Part shown: in pieces, positions 1-8,524 of the stretch | How positions within the stretch are numbered: position 1 is the stretch's first letter | Layout: the number at the start of each line of letters is the position of its first letter | Assembly (NCBI GenBank): GCA_016874005.1 | Contig: VGVQ01000001.1 | Coordinates: forward strand, 496,001-560,000 | Length of the DNA: 64,000 nt | Direction of reading: 5' to 3' | Origin: Gemmatimonadota bacterium | GTDB lineage: Bacteria > Gemmatimonadota > Gemmatimonadetes > Gemmatimonadales > GWC2-71-9 | Made by a program: the position numbers and the translations under genes | The notes under the pieces: model-generated | Told to the model about the DNA's origin: nothing | Databases searched by the model: none | What the model saw: only the letters and a program-made list of their open reading frames with translations

Positions 1-1163
1 TCGGGAGCCTCGACGACGTCGATCCCAAGATCCGAGAGACTTACGACAAACTCGGGATTCCGCTGACCGAACAGAAGATTCTTTCGGGAGTCGCGGTCGA
101 CGCGGTGTTCGACAGCGTTTCAGTCGGAACGACGTACAAGAAGCAGCTCGCCGAACTCGGTATCGTCTTCTGCTCGTTCTCGGAGGCGGTTCGCGAGCAT
201 CCGGACCTGGTGCAGCGGTACCTGGGGTCGGTGGTGCCCTCGAGCGACAACTTCTTTGCCGCGCTGAACTCCGCTGTGTTCAGCGACGGGTCGTTCGTGT
301 ACGTGCCGAAGGGCGTTCGCTGCCCGATGGACCTGTCGACCTATTTCCGGATCAATGCCCAGAACACCGGTCAGTTCGAGCGAACGCTGATCATCGCGGA
401 TGAAGGCGCAACGGTCAGCTACCTCGAGGGGTGTACCGCGCCGAAGCGGGACGAGAACCAGCTCCATGCGGCGGTCGTCGAGCTGGTGGCGCTGGGGGGC
501 GCGACGATCAAGTACTCCACGGTACAGAACTGGTATGCCGGAGACGAGCAGGGGCGGGGCGGGATCTATAATTTCGTCACCAAGCGCGGAAAATGTGTCG
601 GCCCCCGGAGCAAGATCTCCTGGACTCAGGTCGAAACCGGATCCGCGATTACCTGGAAGTACCCCAGCGTGATCCTTCAGGGCGACGGCTCGGTTGGCGA
701 GTTCTACTCGGTGGCCGTCGTCAATGGCCGCCAGCAGGCCGACACTGGCACCAAGATGATTCACATCGGCCGCGACACCAAGAGCACGATCGTATCGAAG
801 GGCATTTCCGCTGGGCGCGGCCAGAACAGCTATCGGGGGCTGGTCAAGGTAATGCCCCGGGCGGAACGAGCCCGCAACTACACCCAGTGCGATTCCATGC
901 TGATCGGCAACGCCTGCGGGGCGCACACCTTCCCGTACATCGACGTCCGGAGCCGGACGGCGGCCGTCGAGCACGAGGCGTCGACGTCGAAGATCGGTGA
1001 AGATCAGATCTTCTATCTCAAGCAACGCGGCCTCAACACCGAGAACGCGATTTCAATGATCGTCAACGGCTTCTGCAAAGAAGTCTTCCGTGAGCTGCCA
1101 ATGGAGTTTGCGGTCGAGGCCCAGAAGCTCCTCGGCATCAGCCTCGAAGGCAGCGTCGGGTAA
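1..1163 (+). CDS. sufB: Fe-S cluster assembly protein SufB (5' truncated by window edge)
   Basis: The frame is open from the first bases of the window, so the true start lies upstream. The visible part, about 387 residues, is the conserved beta-helix core of SufB, with recognisable stretches such as [20 protein letters not shown] and the C-terminal FYLKQRGL. SufB is the scaffold subunit of the cytosolic SufBCD complex, which builds Fe-S clusters with sulfur delivered from SufS. It is followed 16 bp later by sufC and is the first visible gene of a sufBCDSU operon. Family assignment is secure; only the N-terminus is missing. Confidence 0.97.
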   Translation, partial: GSLDDVDPKIRETYDKLGIPLTEQKILSGVAVDAVFDSVSVGTTYKKQLAELGIVFCSFSEAVREHPDLVQRYLGSVVPSSDNFFAALNSAVFSDGSFVYVPKGVRCPMDLSTYFRINAQNTGQFERTLIIADEGATVSYLEGCTAPKRDENQLHAAVVELVALGGATIKYSTVQNWYAGDEQGRGGIYNFVTKRGKCVGPRSKISWTQVETGSAITWKYPSVILQGDGSVGEFYSVAVVNGRQQADTGTKMIHIGRDTKSTIVSKGISAGRGQNSYRGLVKVMPRAERARNYTQCDSMLIGNACGAHTFPYIDVRSRTAAVEHEASTSKIGEDQIFYLKQRGLNTENAISMIVNGFCKEVFRELPMEFAVEAQKLLGISLEGSVG

Positions 1164-1179
1164 CCAAAGGAAGCGGACC

Positions 1180-1953
1180 GTGGCTTTACTCGTGATCAAG
1201 GATTTGCGGGCGGCAATCGACGAAAAAGAAATCCTCAAGGGCATCAACCTGACGGTCGATGCCGGCCAGGTTCACGCCATCATGGGGCCCAACGGGTCAG
1301 GAAAGAGCACCCTGGTTCAGGTGATCGCGGGTCATCCGGGGTATCAAGTGACCTCCGGTGAGATCTGGTTCAAGGGTCAGAACCTGTTGGACCTTGAACC
1401 TGAGGAGCGGGCCCAGGCCGGGGTTTTCCTTGCCTTTCAGTACCCGGTCGAGATTCCCGGGGTTACCAATGCCTACTTCCTCCGGGCGGCCTACAACGAA
1501 CAGCGCAAGGCCCGGGGGCTGGAGGAGGTCGATCCGATCGATTTCCTCGACCTGTTGGAAGCGAGGCTCCGGTTGGTCGAATGGGGTCCGGAGATCATGC
1601 AGCGTGCGGTCAACAGCGGCTTCTCCGGCGGCGAGAAGAAGCGCAACGAGATTCTCCAGATGGCGGTGTTGGAGCCGACCCTCGCCTTGCTCGATGAAAC
1701 CGACAGCGGCTTGGACATCGACGCCCTGCGGATCGTGGCACAAGGCGTCAATGCCCTGAGGCGCCCTGACAATGCCTTCGTGCTGGTCACCCACTACCAG
1801 CGCTTGCTCAACCACATCGTCCCTGACGTGGTGCACGTGCTCGCCGACGGTCAAATCGTGCGATCGGGCGGCAAGGAGCTCGCCCTGGAACTCGAGGCGC
1901 GCGGTTACGACTGGACGACGGAGCGTGCAGCGACCGCGGGAGCGGCGAGGTGA
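1180..1953 (+). CDS. sufC: Fe-S assembly ATPase SufC
   Basis: ABC-type ATPase of the SufBCD complex, 257 aa. The Walker A motif GPNGSGKST is at residues 36-44, the signature SGGEKKR near 149-155, Walker B LALLDETDSGLD near 168-179, and the switch His in VTHY. These positions and the EKKR signature are typical of SufC. I chose the GTG start at 1180 because an AAAGG ribosome site (1166-1170) sits 9 bp upstream; the longer open frame runs back into sufB. Its end overlaps the sufD start (GTGA), which suggests translational coupling. Confidence 0.97.
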   Translation: MALLVIKDLRAAIDEKEILKGINLTVDAGQVHAIMGPNGSGKSTLVQVIAGHPGYQVTSGEIWFKGQNLLDLEPEERAQAGVFLAFQYPVEIPGVTNAYFLRAAYNEQRKARGLEEVDPIDFLDLLEARLRLVEWGPEIMQRAVNSGFSGGEKKRNEILQMAVLEPTLALLDETDSGLDIDALRIVAQGVNALRRPDNAFVLVTHYQRLLNHIVPDVVHVLADGQIVRSGGKELALELEARGYDWTTERAATAGAAR

Positions 1954-3242
1954 TCGAGCCCTATCTCCGTCAGTTCGACGCGTTCGCGGCGAACGGCGGA
2001 TCGACCAGCCCCGCCTGGCTCCAACAGCGCCGAGCCGCCGCGATCGAATCGTTCCGCCGGAGCGGTTTGCCTTCCACCAAGGACGAGGACTGGCGCTTCA
2101 CCTCGGTGGCGCCCATCAGCCGCGGCGACTTTTCGAAGTCGCCGGAGCCGAGCCGAGTCAGCTTGGCCGAATTGGAGCCGTACCTCTTCGGGCAGCCGGA
2201 CTGGCCCCGGCTGGTGTTCGTCAACGGAATCTTCGATCCAGGGCTTTCGACGGAGCACCCCCGCCAGACCAGTCTGCGGCGAGGCCTCGACACCGCGCCG
2301 GCGGATCTGGAGCCGCATATCGGCCGCCACGGGCCAACCGACACGACACCCTTCTCGAGTCTCAACCTCGCCCTGGCCAAAGACGGGGCCTGGATTCGAA
2401 TCCCGGCGGGCGTTGTCGAACCCGCCCCGATACACCTGTTGTTTGTGACGACCCCGGAGGCCAGCGACGCCGGGGTCCACTCCCGCTCGGTCATCGTCGT
2501 CGAGGCCAAGGCCCGAGCGCAGTTCGTGGAGAGCTACCTCACCCTGCGGGGGGCACCCCGGCACCTGACCAACACCGTGATCGAGATGTCGATTGGCGAG
2601 GGGGCCTGGGTCGAACACAGCAGAATCCAGCGCGAGAGCGAAGCCGGGTTCCATATCGGTCTCACTCACGTCGATCAATCGGCGGATTCCCACTATCGCT
2701 CCTTCTCGCTGGCCATGGGCGCCTCCCTCGCCCGGCACGACCTGCAAACCCGACTCAACGCCCCCGAGGCCGAGGCGCTCCTCTACGGCTTGTACCTCGG
2801 CAACCGTGATCAACTGGTCGATAATCACACCAGCATCTTTCACGATCATCCCCGCTGCCGGAGCTGGGAGGTCTACAAGGGGATTCTCGACGACCGGGCC
2901 CACGGCGTGTTCAACGGCAAGATCTTTGTCACCCCGCTGGCCCAACAAACGGACGCCAAACAGACGAACCGCGCCCTGCTGCTCTCGGATACTGCCCGGG
3001 TTGACACCAAACCTCAACTCGAGATCTTCGCCGACGATGTCAAATGCACTCACGGAGCGACCGTGGGGCAGTTGGATCCGATGTGGGCGTTCTACCTGCG
3101 AAGCCGGGGGATTCCGGCCGACCAGGCGCATCGTATGATGGTTGCGGCTTTCGCCGCCGAAGTCCTCGACGAGATAGCCTCAGAACCGGTCCGGGAGGCG
3201 CTCCGGGGTGTGGTGGCTCAACGGCTGGACCGGCTGGGATAG
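1950..3242 (+). CDS. sufD: Fe-S cluster assembly protein SufD
   Basis: 430 aa, SufD paralogue of SufB and third member of the SufBCD scaffold. The C-terminal beta-helix half carries conserved signatures including LLSDTARVDTKPQLEIFADD and the downstream CTHGATVGQLD. The N-terminal region contains the typical PSTKDEDWRFT stretch. The GTG start overlaps the sufC stop by 4 nt. Seven bases separate it from sufS. Its length is normal for the family. Confidence 0.97.
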   Translation: MIEPYLRQFDAFAANGGSTSPAWLQQRRAAAIESFRRSGLPSTKDEDWRFTSVAPISRGDFSKSPEPSRVSLAELEPYLFGQPDWPRLVFVNGIFDPGLSTEHPRQTSLRRGLDTAPADLEPHIGRHGPTDTTPFSSLNLALAKDGAWIRIPAGVVEPAPIHLLFVTTPEASDAGVHSRSVIVVEAKARAQFVESYLTLRGAPRHLTNTVIEMSIGEGAWVEHSRIQRESEAGFHIGLTHVDQSADSHYRSFSLAMGASLARHDLQTRLNAPEAEALLYGLYLGNRDQLVDNHTSIFHDHPRCRSWEVYKGILDDRAHGVFNGKIFVTPLAQQTDAKQTNRALLLSDTARVDTKPQLEIFADDVKCTHGATVGQLDPMWAFYLRSRGIPADQAHRMMVAAFAAEVLDEIASEPVREALRGVVAQRLDRLG

Positions 3243-3248
3243 GACCGG

Positions 3249-4511
3249 ATGTCTCGGTCGGTAATGTCGGCGTCGGCGGACCGGGCCCTGGCCTGGGATG
3301 TCGATCGGGTCCGGGCCGACTTCCCCGCGTTGCGCCGCTCGGTCCGAGGGCACCCGCTTGCCTACCTCGACAACGCCGCGACGGCACTGAAGCCGGAATC
3401 GGTGATTGCGGGTGTCGCCGAGTACTACACTCAGGTGAGCGCCAACGTCGCTCGCGGTGTCCACACCCCGAGCCAGGAAGCGACCGCACGGTTCGAGGCC
3501 GTTCGAGAGCGCGTCGCCGCTTTCATTGGGGCGGCCAGCCCGGCCGAAGTCGTCTTTACCGCGGGCACGACCGCGGGGCTCAATCTGGTGGCGCAAAGCT
3601 ATGGGGCGGCGATGCTCGAACCCGGGGACGAGATCCTGGTCACCGAGATCGAGCATCACTCCAACCTCGTTCCCTGGCACTTGGTCGCCGCGCGCACCGG
3701 GGCGGTGGTCCGGGGAGTTCCGCTCACCGAGGACCTGACGCTCGACCTCGACCGCCTCGAGCAGATGCTCTCCGATCGAGTCCGGGTGGTCGCGGTTTGC
3801 CACGCGTCCAACGTGCTCGGAACGGTGCTGCCAATCAAACAAATTGCCGCGATGGCGCACCGCCGCGGAGCGGTGGTGGTGGTGGACGGGGCGCAGGCCA
3901 TTCCCCACCTGCCGGTTCGAGTCGGCGATCTCGGGTGCGACTTCTACGCCTTCTCTGCCCACAAGCTGTTTGGGCCGACCGGCCTGGGCATCCTGTGGGG
4001 TCGGACGGAACTGCTCGCCAAGATGCCCCCGTGGCAGGGCGGCGGAGGGATGATTGCCCAGGTCGAGCTGACTGGATCGACCTACGCGCCGCCTCCGATG
4101 CGATTCGAGGCCGGGACTCCGCCGATCGCCGAGGTCTATGGGCTCGGGGCGGCCCTGGACTATCTGGACGGTTGGGATCGAGTGGCCGCGACCCGGTACG
4201 AGGACGCCCTTGCCGACGAGGCCGCCGAAAGGCTGGCCGGGTTGAGCGGGGTGACCGTCTACCGCCCGCGGGGTCCTCGGGTGTCGGTCGTCACGTTCAC
4301 GGTCGCCGATATTCACCCACACGACATCGGCACCGCCCTCGATGCCAAAGGCGTCGCGGTCCGGGCCGGGCACCACTGCGCTCAACCGCTGATGCGCCGG
4401 CTCGGAGTTCCTGCCACGGTCCGGGTGTCATTCGCCCCCTATAACAGTCCCGCCGATATCGATGCCTTGATCACTGGTGTCGGGCACGCCCAGAGGGTCT
4501 TCGGGGCATGA
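3249..4511 (+). CDS. sufS: Cysteine desulfurase SufS
   Basis: 420 aa, PLP-dependent class-V aminotransferase fold. It converts cysteine to alanine and passes persulfide sulfur to SufU. The PLP lysine is in FSAHKLFGP (about K239) and the active-site cysteine is in RAGHHCAQP (about C377). The short stretch around this cysteine matches group II desulfurases (SufS), not IscS. The start ATG lies 7 bp after the sufD stop, and the gene end overlaps the sufU start by 4 nt (ATGA). The operon position supports the assignment. Confidence 0.97.
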   Translation: MSRSVMSASADRALAWDVDRVRADFPALRRSVRGHPLAYLDNAATALKPESVIAGVAEYYTQVSANVARGVHTPSQEATARFEAVRERVAAFIGAASPAEVVFTAGTTAGLNLVAQSYGAAMLEPGDEILVTEIEHHSNLVPWHLVAARTGAVVRGVPLTEDLTLDLDRLEQMLSDRVRVVAVCHASNVLGTVLPIKQIAAMAHRRGAVVVVDGAQAIPHLPVRVGDLGCDFYAFSAHKLFGPTGLGILWGRTELLAKMPPWQGGGGMIAQVELTGSTYAPPPMRFEAGTPPIAEVYGLGAALDYLDGWDRVAATRYEDALADEAAERLAGLSGVTVYRPRGPRVSVVTFTVADIHPHDIGTALDAKGVAVRAGHHCAQPLMRRLGVPATVRVSFAPYNSPADIDALITGVGHAQRVFGA

Positions 4512-4978
4512 GCGATCTGGATGAGCTCTACCAAACCCTGATTCTGGAGCACAACAAGTCGCCCCGGAATTTTCGCGCCTTGGCTGGCGCCTCGGGGCAT
4601 GCCGCCGGGCGGAATCCGCTCTGCGGAGACACCTTCGACGTGTGGGTCAAGGTTCGTGACGGCTTGGTCGAGGAAGTCAGTTTTCTCGGTCAGGGTTGCG
4701 CGATCTCGAAAGCGTCGGCCTCGATGATGACGACAGCGGTCAAAGGGAAGACGGTCGCCGACGCCGACGCCCTGTTCCGGCGATTCCATCAGGTCGTCAC
4801 CGGACATGCCACCGATTCAGCGGACCTGTCCGACCCCAAACTCACCCTCGGTTGCCTGAGCGCCTTCGCGGGCGTTTCGGCTTTTCCGATCCGGGTCAAG
4901 TGCGCCACGCTGGCTTGGCACGCGCTGATGACGGCGATCCATTCGCCGGACGCGGGTGTCAACTCAACCACACCTTGA
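4508..4978 (+). CDS. sufU: SufU-type sulfurtransferase/scaffold
   Basis: 156 aa, IscU/NifU-N fold of the SufU type. The zinc/sulfur ligands are visible: C39 and D41 in NPLCGD, C64 in GQGCAIS, and C132 in VKCATLAW. The extended spacing between the second and third cysteines is characteristic of SufU rather than IscU. SufU activates SufS and accepts its persulfide sulfur. The start overlaps the sufS stop (ATGA). An extra cysteine (C116, LTLGCLSAF) is present and is not a known ligand. Confidence 0.95.
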   Translation: MSDLDELYQTLILEHNKSPRNFRALAGASGHAAGRNPLCGDTFDVWVKVRDGLVEEVSFLGQGCAISKASASMMTTAVKGKTVADADALFRRFHQVVTGHATDSADLSDPKLTLGCLSAFAGVSAFPIRVKCATLAWHALMTAIHSPDAGVNSTTP

Positions 4979-4995
4979 GAGAAGAGTGACTGGCA

Positions 4996-5418
4996 ATGCC
5001 TTACGATGAACGAATGGTGGCCCCGATGCGGGCCGAGGTCACCCGCCTGGGAGTTCAAGAGCTGCGAACCGTAGCCGACGTTGACGGCGTACTCGCCAAT
5101 CCCGCCGGGACCCAGATGGTCTTCGTGAACTCGGTGTGTGGCTGTGCCGCAGGGGCGGCCCGCCCGGGGCTCAGTCTGGCGCTTCAGAATCCGGTCAAGC
5201 CCGCGGCGTCGTACACGGTGTTCGCCGGCCAGGACCTCGACGCCACGGCCAGGGCCCGGAGCTACTTTGCCGACTACCAGCCGAGCTCGCCGTCCGTCGC
5301 GCTGCTCAAGGATGGTGAGGTCGTCTACTTCATGCACCGCTATCAGATCGAGGGCCGGGGTCCCGACGCGATCGCCGCGGATTTGCGGGCCGCCTTCGAC
5401 GCCCACTGCAAGAGCTGA
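4996..5418 (+). CDS. Bacilliredoxin, BrxA/BrxB (DUF1094) family
   Basis: 140 aa thioredoxin-fold protein. The family's CxC motif is present as NSVCGCAAG (C48, C50), with the conserved RPG following. BrxA/BrxB proteins remove bacillithiol mixed disulfides from proteins, including Fe-S assembly enzymes. A GAGAAGAG-type purine stretch precedes the ATG. It lies 17 bp after sufU on the same strand, so co-transcription with suf is likely. Family assignment is firm. Whether this organism makes bacillithiol cannot be told from the window. Confidence 0.93.
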   Translation: MPYDERMVAPMRAEVTRLGVQELRTVADVDGVLANPAGTQMVFVNSVCGCAAGAARPGLSLALQNPVKPAASYTVFAGQDLDATARARSYFADYQPSSPSVALLKDGEVVYFMHRYQIEGRGPDAIAADLRAAFDAHCKS

Positions 5419-5424
5419 GCGAAC

Positions 5425-5697
5425 GTGTCCGGTCACGTGTTCCATCCCGGTCACCAAGAGCTTCATGGTGTCACCGTATTAGTCCGGACCAGAGATGGAG
5501 GCACCATCTTGGGCCGGTTTCACGAGCAGAACGACCGCGGACTGCTGATGCGAGATGTCGCCGTCCACGAGGTCGGCGCTGGCGACCTCGAAATCTGGCT
5601 CGAAAAGCAGCGGAAGTTCGGCGTTGCCGCGACCCATCGGACGTTCCGGCTCGCAAGCGAAGAGGTTGTCGAGATCCGCCGTTTCTCCCCGCCTTAG
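5425..5697 (+). CDS. Small conserved-looking protein of unknown function
   Basis: 90 aa from a GTG start 6 bp after the bacilliredoxin stop. The composition is that of a soluble beta-rich domain: a repeated pattern of short strands such as VTVLVRTRDGGTILGRFHE and a charged end, EEVVEIRRF. No cysteines and no membrane segment are present. I do not recognise a family. Tight spacing and host-like codon use support its being the last gene of the suf/bacilliredoxin unit. Opposite-strand frames over the same bases look like shadows. Confidence 0.65.
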   Translation: MSGHVFHPGHQELHGVTVLVRTRDGGTILGRFHEQNDRGLLMRDVAVHEVGAGDLEIWLEKQRKFGVAATHRTFRLASEEVVEIRRFSPP

Positions 5698-5704
5698 GTT
5701 TGAC

Positions 5705-5735
5705 AAGTATCCTTGACAATAAGTCAAGGATACTT
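5705..5735. promoter_or_regulatory. Perfect 13-bp inverted repeat, candidate operator
   Basis: The arm AAGTATCCTTGAC (5705-5717) and its exact complement (5723-5735) flank a 5-nt AATAA spacer. TTGACA hexamers at 5700-5705 and 5713-5718 could serve as -35 elements. The palindrome ends 12 bp before the small membrane protein start and two genes before an Xre-type regulator, so autoregulation by that regulator is the simplest reading. An intrinsic terminator is less likely because no T-run follows. Confidence 0.6.
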
Positions 5736-5746
5736 TAGTGTCGGCC

Positions 5747-5965
5747 ATGAACTGCCGGCCCGCCTCTGATCGCCCTGTTCTTCAAGATCGCGACCTGGCT
5801 CCGCGGTTTCCTGTAACCGGTATCCTCGTCATGGCGTATACCATTCTTGCCAGCGCCGGCGTTCTCCCCACCCTGCCGGCCTCGAAGGCCCTCCCGTTGG
5901 TCTGGATCACCTTGTTCGCCCTGTGGGCGGGGGGGATCCACTGGGTGCGCCGGCGGTATCCGTGA
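5747..5965 (+). CDS. Small two-segment membrane protein paired with an Xre regulator
   Basis: 72 aa from ATG 5747; an in-frame GTG at 5738 is an alternative. Two hydrophobic segments are visible (about residues 24-44 and 48-65), ending in the basic tail VRRRYP. The stop overlaps the GTG of the following HTH gene (GTGA), so the two are translationally coupled. Short membrane proteins followed by about 70-aa Xre regulators are a recurrent bacterial pair, but the function is unknown. It sits directly behind the perfect palindrome at 5705-5735. Confidence 0.6.
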   Translation: MNCRPASDRPVLQDRDLAPRFPVTGILVMAYTILASAGVLPTLPASKALPLVWITLFALWAGGIHWVRRRYP

Positions 5966-6183
5966 ACAACCGGCTCAGGGTGCTGAGGGCCGAGCGGGGG
6001 TGGTCCCAAGCGGAGCTGGCGGCCCGCCTGGGGGTCTCACGACAAACGGCCAACGCGATCGAGACGGGCAAGTATGACCCGAGCCTCCCGCTGGCCTTCG
6101 CCGTCGCCAGGCTGTTCGGGCTTCCGATCGAGGGCGTGTTCCTGCCCGACGAAAGCCCGGGGTCATCTGGGCGACTACCGTAG
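5962..6183 (+). CDS. Xre-family helix-turn-helix regulator (short type)
   Basis: 73 aa consisting almost entirely of a Cro/C1-type HTH, with the recognition region SQAELAARLGVSRQTANAIE and the NKYDPS-like turn GKYDPSLPLA. This short class usually works as a dimer on a palindromic operator. The start is GTG 5962, overlapping the stop of the membrane protein gene. The ABC ATPase gene begins 31 bp downstream, so the regulator may control the exporter together with itself. Whether 5705-5735 is its site is inferred from position. Confidence 0.88.
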   Translation: MNNRLRVLRAERGWSQAELAARLGVSRQTANAIETGKYDPSLPLAFAVARLFGLPIEGVFLPDESPGSSGRLP

Positions 6184-6214
6184 CGAGCGGGCACACAGCA
6201 AAGGGATTCCAAAC

Positions 6215-7171
6215 ATGGCAGAAACCGTGGTGGCCGTCAGCGGGGTGACCAAACGATTCGCCGGGCACGTGGCGGTCGACAACCTGTCGCTCGTGGTGCC
6301 GAAGGGCGGGATCTTCGGGCTGCTGGGCCCGAATGGAGCGGGGAAGTCCACGACGATTCGAACGATCATGAACATCATCGTTCCCGACGGCGGCCGAATC
6401 GAGCTGTTCGGGCGCCCCGGTCGCGGTCGCGACCTTTCGGAACGAATTGGGTTCCTTCCAGAGGAGCGCGGCCTCTACAAGAAGATGCAGGTGCTCGACC
6501 ACCTGATCTTCCTGGCCGAGACCAAGGGCCTCAGCCGGTCGGTCGCCCGCGCCAAAGGAGCCCAGTGGCTCGAGCGACTTGGCCTCTCGGACTGGACCAA
6601 GCGCAAGGTCGAGGACCTGTCGAAAGGGATGCAGCAGAAGGTCCAGTTCATCGGCACGCTCCTCCACGAGCCCGAGCTGGTGATCCTCGACGAGCCCTTC
6701 AGCGGGCTCGATCCGGTCAATAGCCGGACGATGCGCGAGGTGGTGGTCGAGGTGGCTCGGGCCGGCCGTACGGTGCTGTTCTCGACTCACATCATGGAAC
6801 ACGCCGAGCAGATGTGCGACCGGATCGCGATCATCGCCCATGGGAAGAAGGTGGTCGATGGCGCTCTTGCCGATATCAAGCGGGACTTCGGTGGTCGGCA
6901 CCTCGACCTCACGTTCACGAGGAATGCCGACCGGGCGATCGCGATCCTCAAGGACCCCACGATGGTCGCTCGGCTCGCCGACCACGGCGCCACCGCGGAG
7001 GCGGAGCTGTCACCCGGAGCCGATCCGGAGCAGTTGCTCATTCAGTTGGTGCAGGCGGGCGTAGGACTGGCCAAGTTCGAGGTCGCCGACGCGTCGCTTC
7101 AATCGATCTTCATCGCGAAGGTGGGCGTCGATGGAGCGAAACCGTACGCTGTCCCGGAAGGGAGCCAATGA
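6215..7171 (+). CDS. ABC-2 type exporter ATPase (NatA-like)
   Basis: 318 aa. Walker A GPNGAGKST is at residues 38-46, signature LSKGMQQK about 136-142, Walker B ELVILDEPFSGLD about 154-166, and switch His in STHI. The C-terminal extension of about 90 aa resembles the DUF4162 tail of NatA-type exporters. I chose ATG 6215 over upstream in-frame starts because it begins the typical N-terminus. It overlaps the permease start by 4 nt (ATGA). The substrate is unknown; sodium or drug efflux are only family-level guesses. Confidence 0.93.
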   Translation: MAETVVAVSGVTKRFAGHVAVDNLSLVVPKGGIFGLLGPNGAGKSTTIRTIMNIIVPDGGRIELFGRPGRGRDLSERIGFLPEERGLYKKMQVLDHLIFLAETKGLSRSVARAKGAQWLERLGLSDWTKRKVEDLSKGMQQKVQFIGTLLHEPELVILDEPFSGLDPVNSRTMREVVVEVARAGRTVLFSTHIMEHAEQMCDRIAIIAHGKKVVDGALADIKRDFGGRHLDLTFTRNADRAIAILKDPTMVARLADHGATAEAELSPGADPEQLLIQLVQAGVGLAKFEVADASLQSIFIAKVGVDGAKPYAVPEGSQ

Positions 7172-8493
7172 CGATGCAGAAGATCATCGCGGTGATTCGG
7201 CGGGAGTTCGTGGAACGGGTCCGTACCAAGGCGTTCATCATCGGCACGGTCCTCGGGCCGGTGTTTTTCGGCGCCATGGCCATCATTCCAGGTTTGATCT
7301 TGAGTCGCCAGAGCACCGGCCAGCGAATCGTGGTGGTTGACGGCACTACGGCCGAATTCGGCCAGCGGATCGAGCGGGTCCTGGCGCAGGCCCAGCTGGG
7401 CAGAGGGGAGAACGCCAAAGGCGTCTACCTGCCGGTTCGGGTGGCCGCGGTTGGGCGAGTTCAGGAGGTGGTCGACTCGTTGGTACCGCTGACAGGCCTC
7501 TCCAAGAACCGGGGGACGGTCGACGGTATCCTGATCGTCGATGAGGGCGCGACGACGACGGGGAAGTTGCGCTACTACGGCAAGAACGTCGGCAGTCTCA
7601 GCGACGTCCGAGAGTTGCAACAGGCCCTGACGCCGCTCATGGTTGCCGAGCGACTTCGCGCGGTTGGGGTCGACCCTGCGGTCGCGATGGGGGCGGCCGT
7701 CCCGGTGGCCTTGGAAACCCGCAAGGTCGCCGACGGCAAGCTCACGACGGAAAGCGGTGCCAGCACCTTCTTCCTGGCCTATGCGATGGGGATCGTGTTG
7801 TACATGGCCTTGGTGCTCTATGGGACTCAGGTCATGACATCGGTGATCGAGGAGAAGACCAATCGGATCGTCGAAGTATTGGTTTCGAGCCTGACTCCGT
7901 TTCAGATGATGCTCGGCAAGGTCGTTGGCGTCGGCCTCGTCGGTCTGACCCAGCTCGCCATTTGGGCGGCTGCGTTTGTCGTCCTCCAAAAGAACCAGGG
8001 GCGGATTCTCGGGTTTTTTGGGGCGGCCGGGGCTGGTGGCGCCGCGTCGCTGTTGCCAACGACCGATCCTCGGCTCCTGGTGGTGTTTCTGGTGTTCTTC
8101 GTCCTCGGGTTTCTGTTCTACTCATCCGCGTACGCGGCGATCGGATCGATGTGCAACACGGCCCAGGAGGCTCAGCAGCTGCAGTCGCCCATCATGGTGA
8201 TGACGGTGGCGGGATGGTTCAGCGCTTTCGCGCTGCTTCGCGATCCGACCAGCACATTCGCGCAGGTCGCGAGCTTGATCCCGCCGCTCGCTCCGTTCGT
8301 CGTGCCAGTCCGGTACTCGATCGCCCAGATCCCGATGCCGGAGTTGCTGCTCTACCTCGCCGTCATGGTGTTGGGGTTACTGGTCATGGTCTGGTTGACG
8401 GCTCGAGTGTATCGAGTCGGGATCCTGATGTACGGAAAACGTATGAGTTTCGCTACTATCATGGAAATCATACGGTTACGCCGTTCTGATTGA
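7168..8493 (+). CDS. ABC-2 type exporter permease (NatB-like) with element-derived C-terminus
   Basis: 441 aa. One N-terminal membrane segment (about 20-45), a large extracytoplasmic region, then about five segments between roughly residues 200 and 420, as in NatB-type permeases. It pairs with the ATPase that overlaps its start. The last about 20 residues after MYGKR are encoded by the integrated island, not by host DNA: GC and codon use change at 8436. The original ending YGKRASFGDLVRWIRTA is found 11,667 bp downstream at 20098-20151. The gene stays open because the element restores a stop after a substitute tail. Activity is probably retained but untested. Confidence 0.9.
   Translation: MTMQKIIAVIRREFVERVRTKAFIIGTVLGPVFFGAMAIIPGLILSRQSTGQRIVVVDGTTAEFGQRIERVLAQAQLGRGENAKGVYLPVRVAAVGRVQEVVDSLVPLTGLSKNRGTVDGILIVDEGATTTGKLRYYGKNVGSLSDVRELQQALTPLMVAERLRAVGVDPAVAMGAAVPVALETRKVADGKLTTESGASTFFLAYAMGIVLYMALVLYGTQVMTSVIEEKTNRIVEVLVSSLTPFQMMLGKVVGVGLVGLTQLAIWAAAFVVLQKNQGRILGFFGAAGAGGAASLLPTTDPRLLVVFLVFFVLGFLFYSSAYAAIGSMCNTAQEAQQLQSPIMVMTVAGWFSAFALLRDPTSTFAQVASLIPPLAPFVVPVRYSIAQIPMPELLLYLAVMVLGLLVMVWLTARVYRVGILMYGKRMSFATIMEIIRLRRSD
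8425..8452. repeat. attL of the integrated island
   Basis: CTGATGTACGGAAAACG (8425-8441) followed by AGTTTCG at 8446-8452 matches the right junction (20092-20119) at 21 of 28 positions with a constant offset of 11,667 bp. The 7-bp identity TGTACGG (8429-8435) is the likely crossover region: bases before it are host permease sequence and bases after it are element-like (GGA AAA CGT, where the host copy has GGG AAG CGG). Confidence 0.8.
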
Positions 8494-8497
8494 CAAA

Positions 8498-8519
8498 GTT
8501 TAGTGACTAGTTTAGTATT
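8498..8519 (+). repeat. Left pair of GTTTAGTRAY-type repeats (candidate recombinase arm sites)
   Basis: Two direct copies, GTTTAGTGAC (8498-8507) and GTTTAGTATT (8510-8519), lie 12 bp apart between attL and the integrase start. The same arrangement with the same 12-bp period occurs near the right end at 19991-20012. Arm-type binding sites of tyrosine recombinases have this kind of layout; the binding itself is inferred. Confidence 0.55.
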
Positions 8520-8524
8520 TCGGT

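Noticed and set aside
120-1025. Long minus-strand open frame over sufB
   Set aside because: Shadow of the strongly supported sufB gene; Arg/Asp/Val-rich composition without a family.
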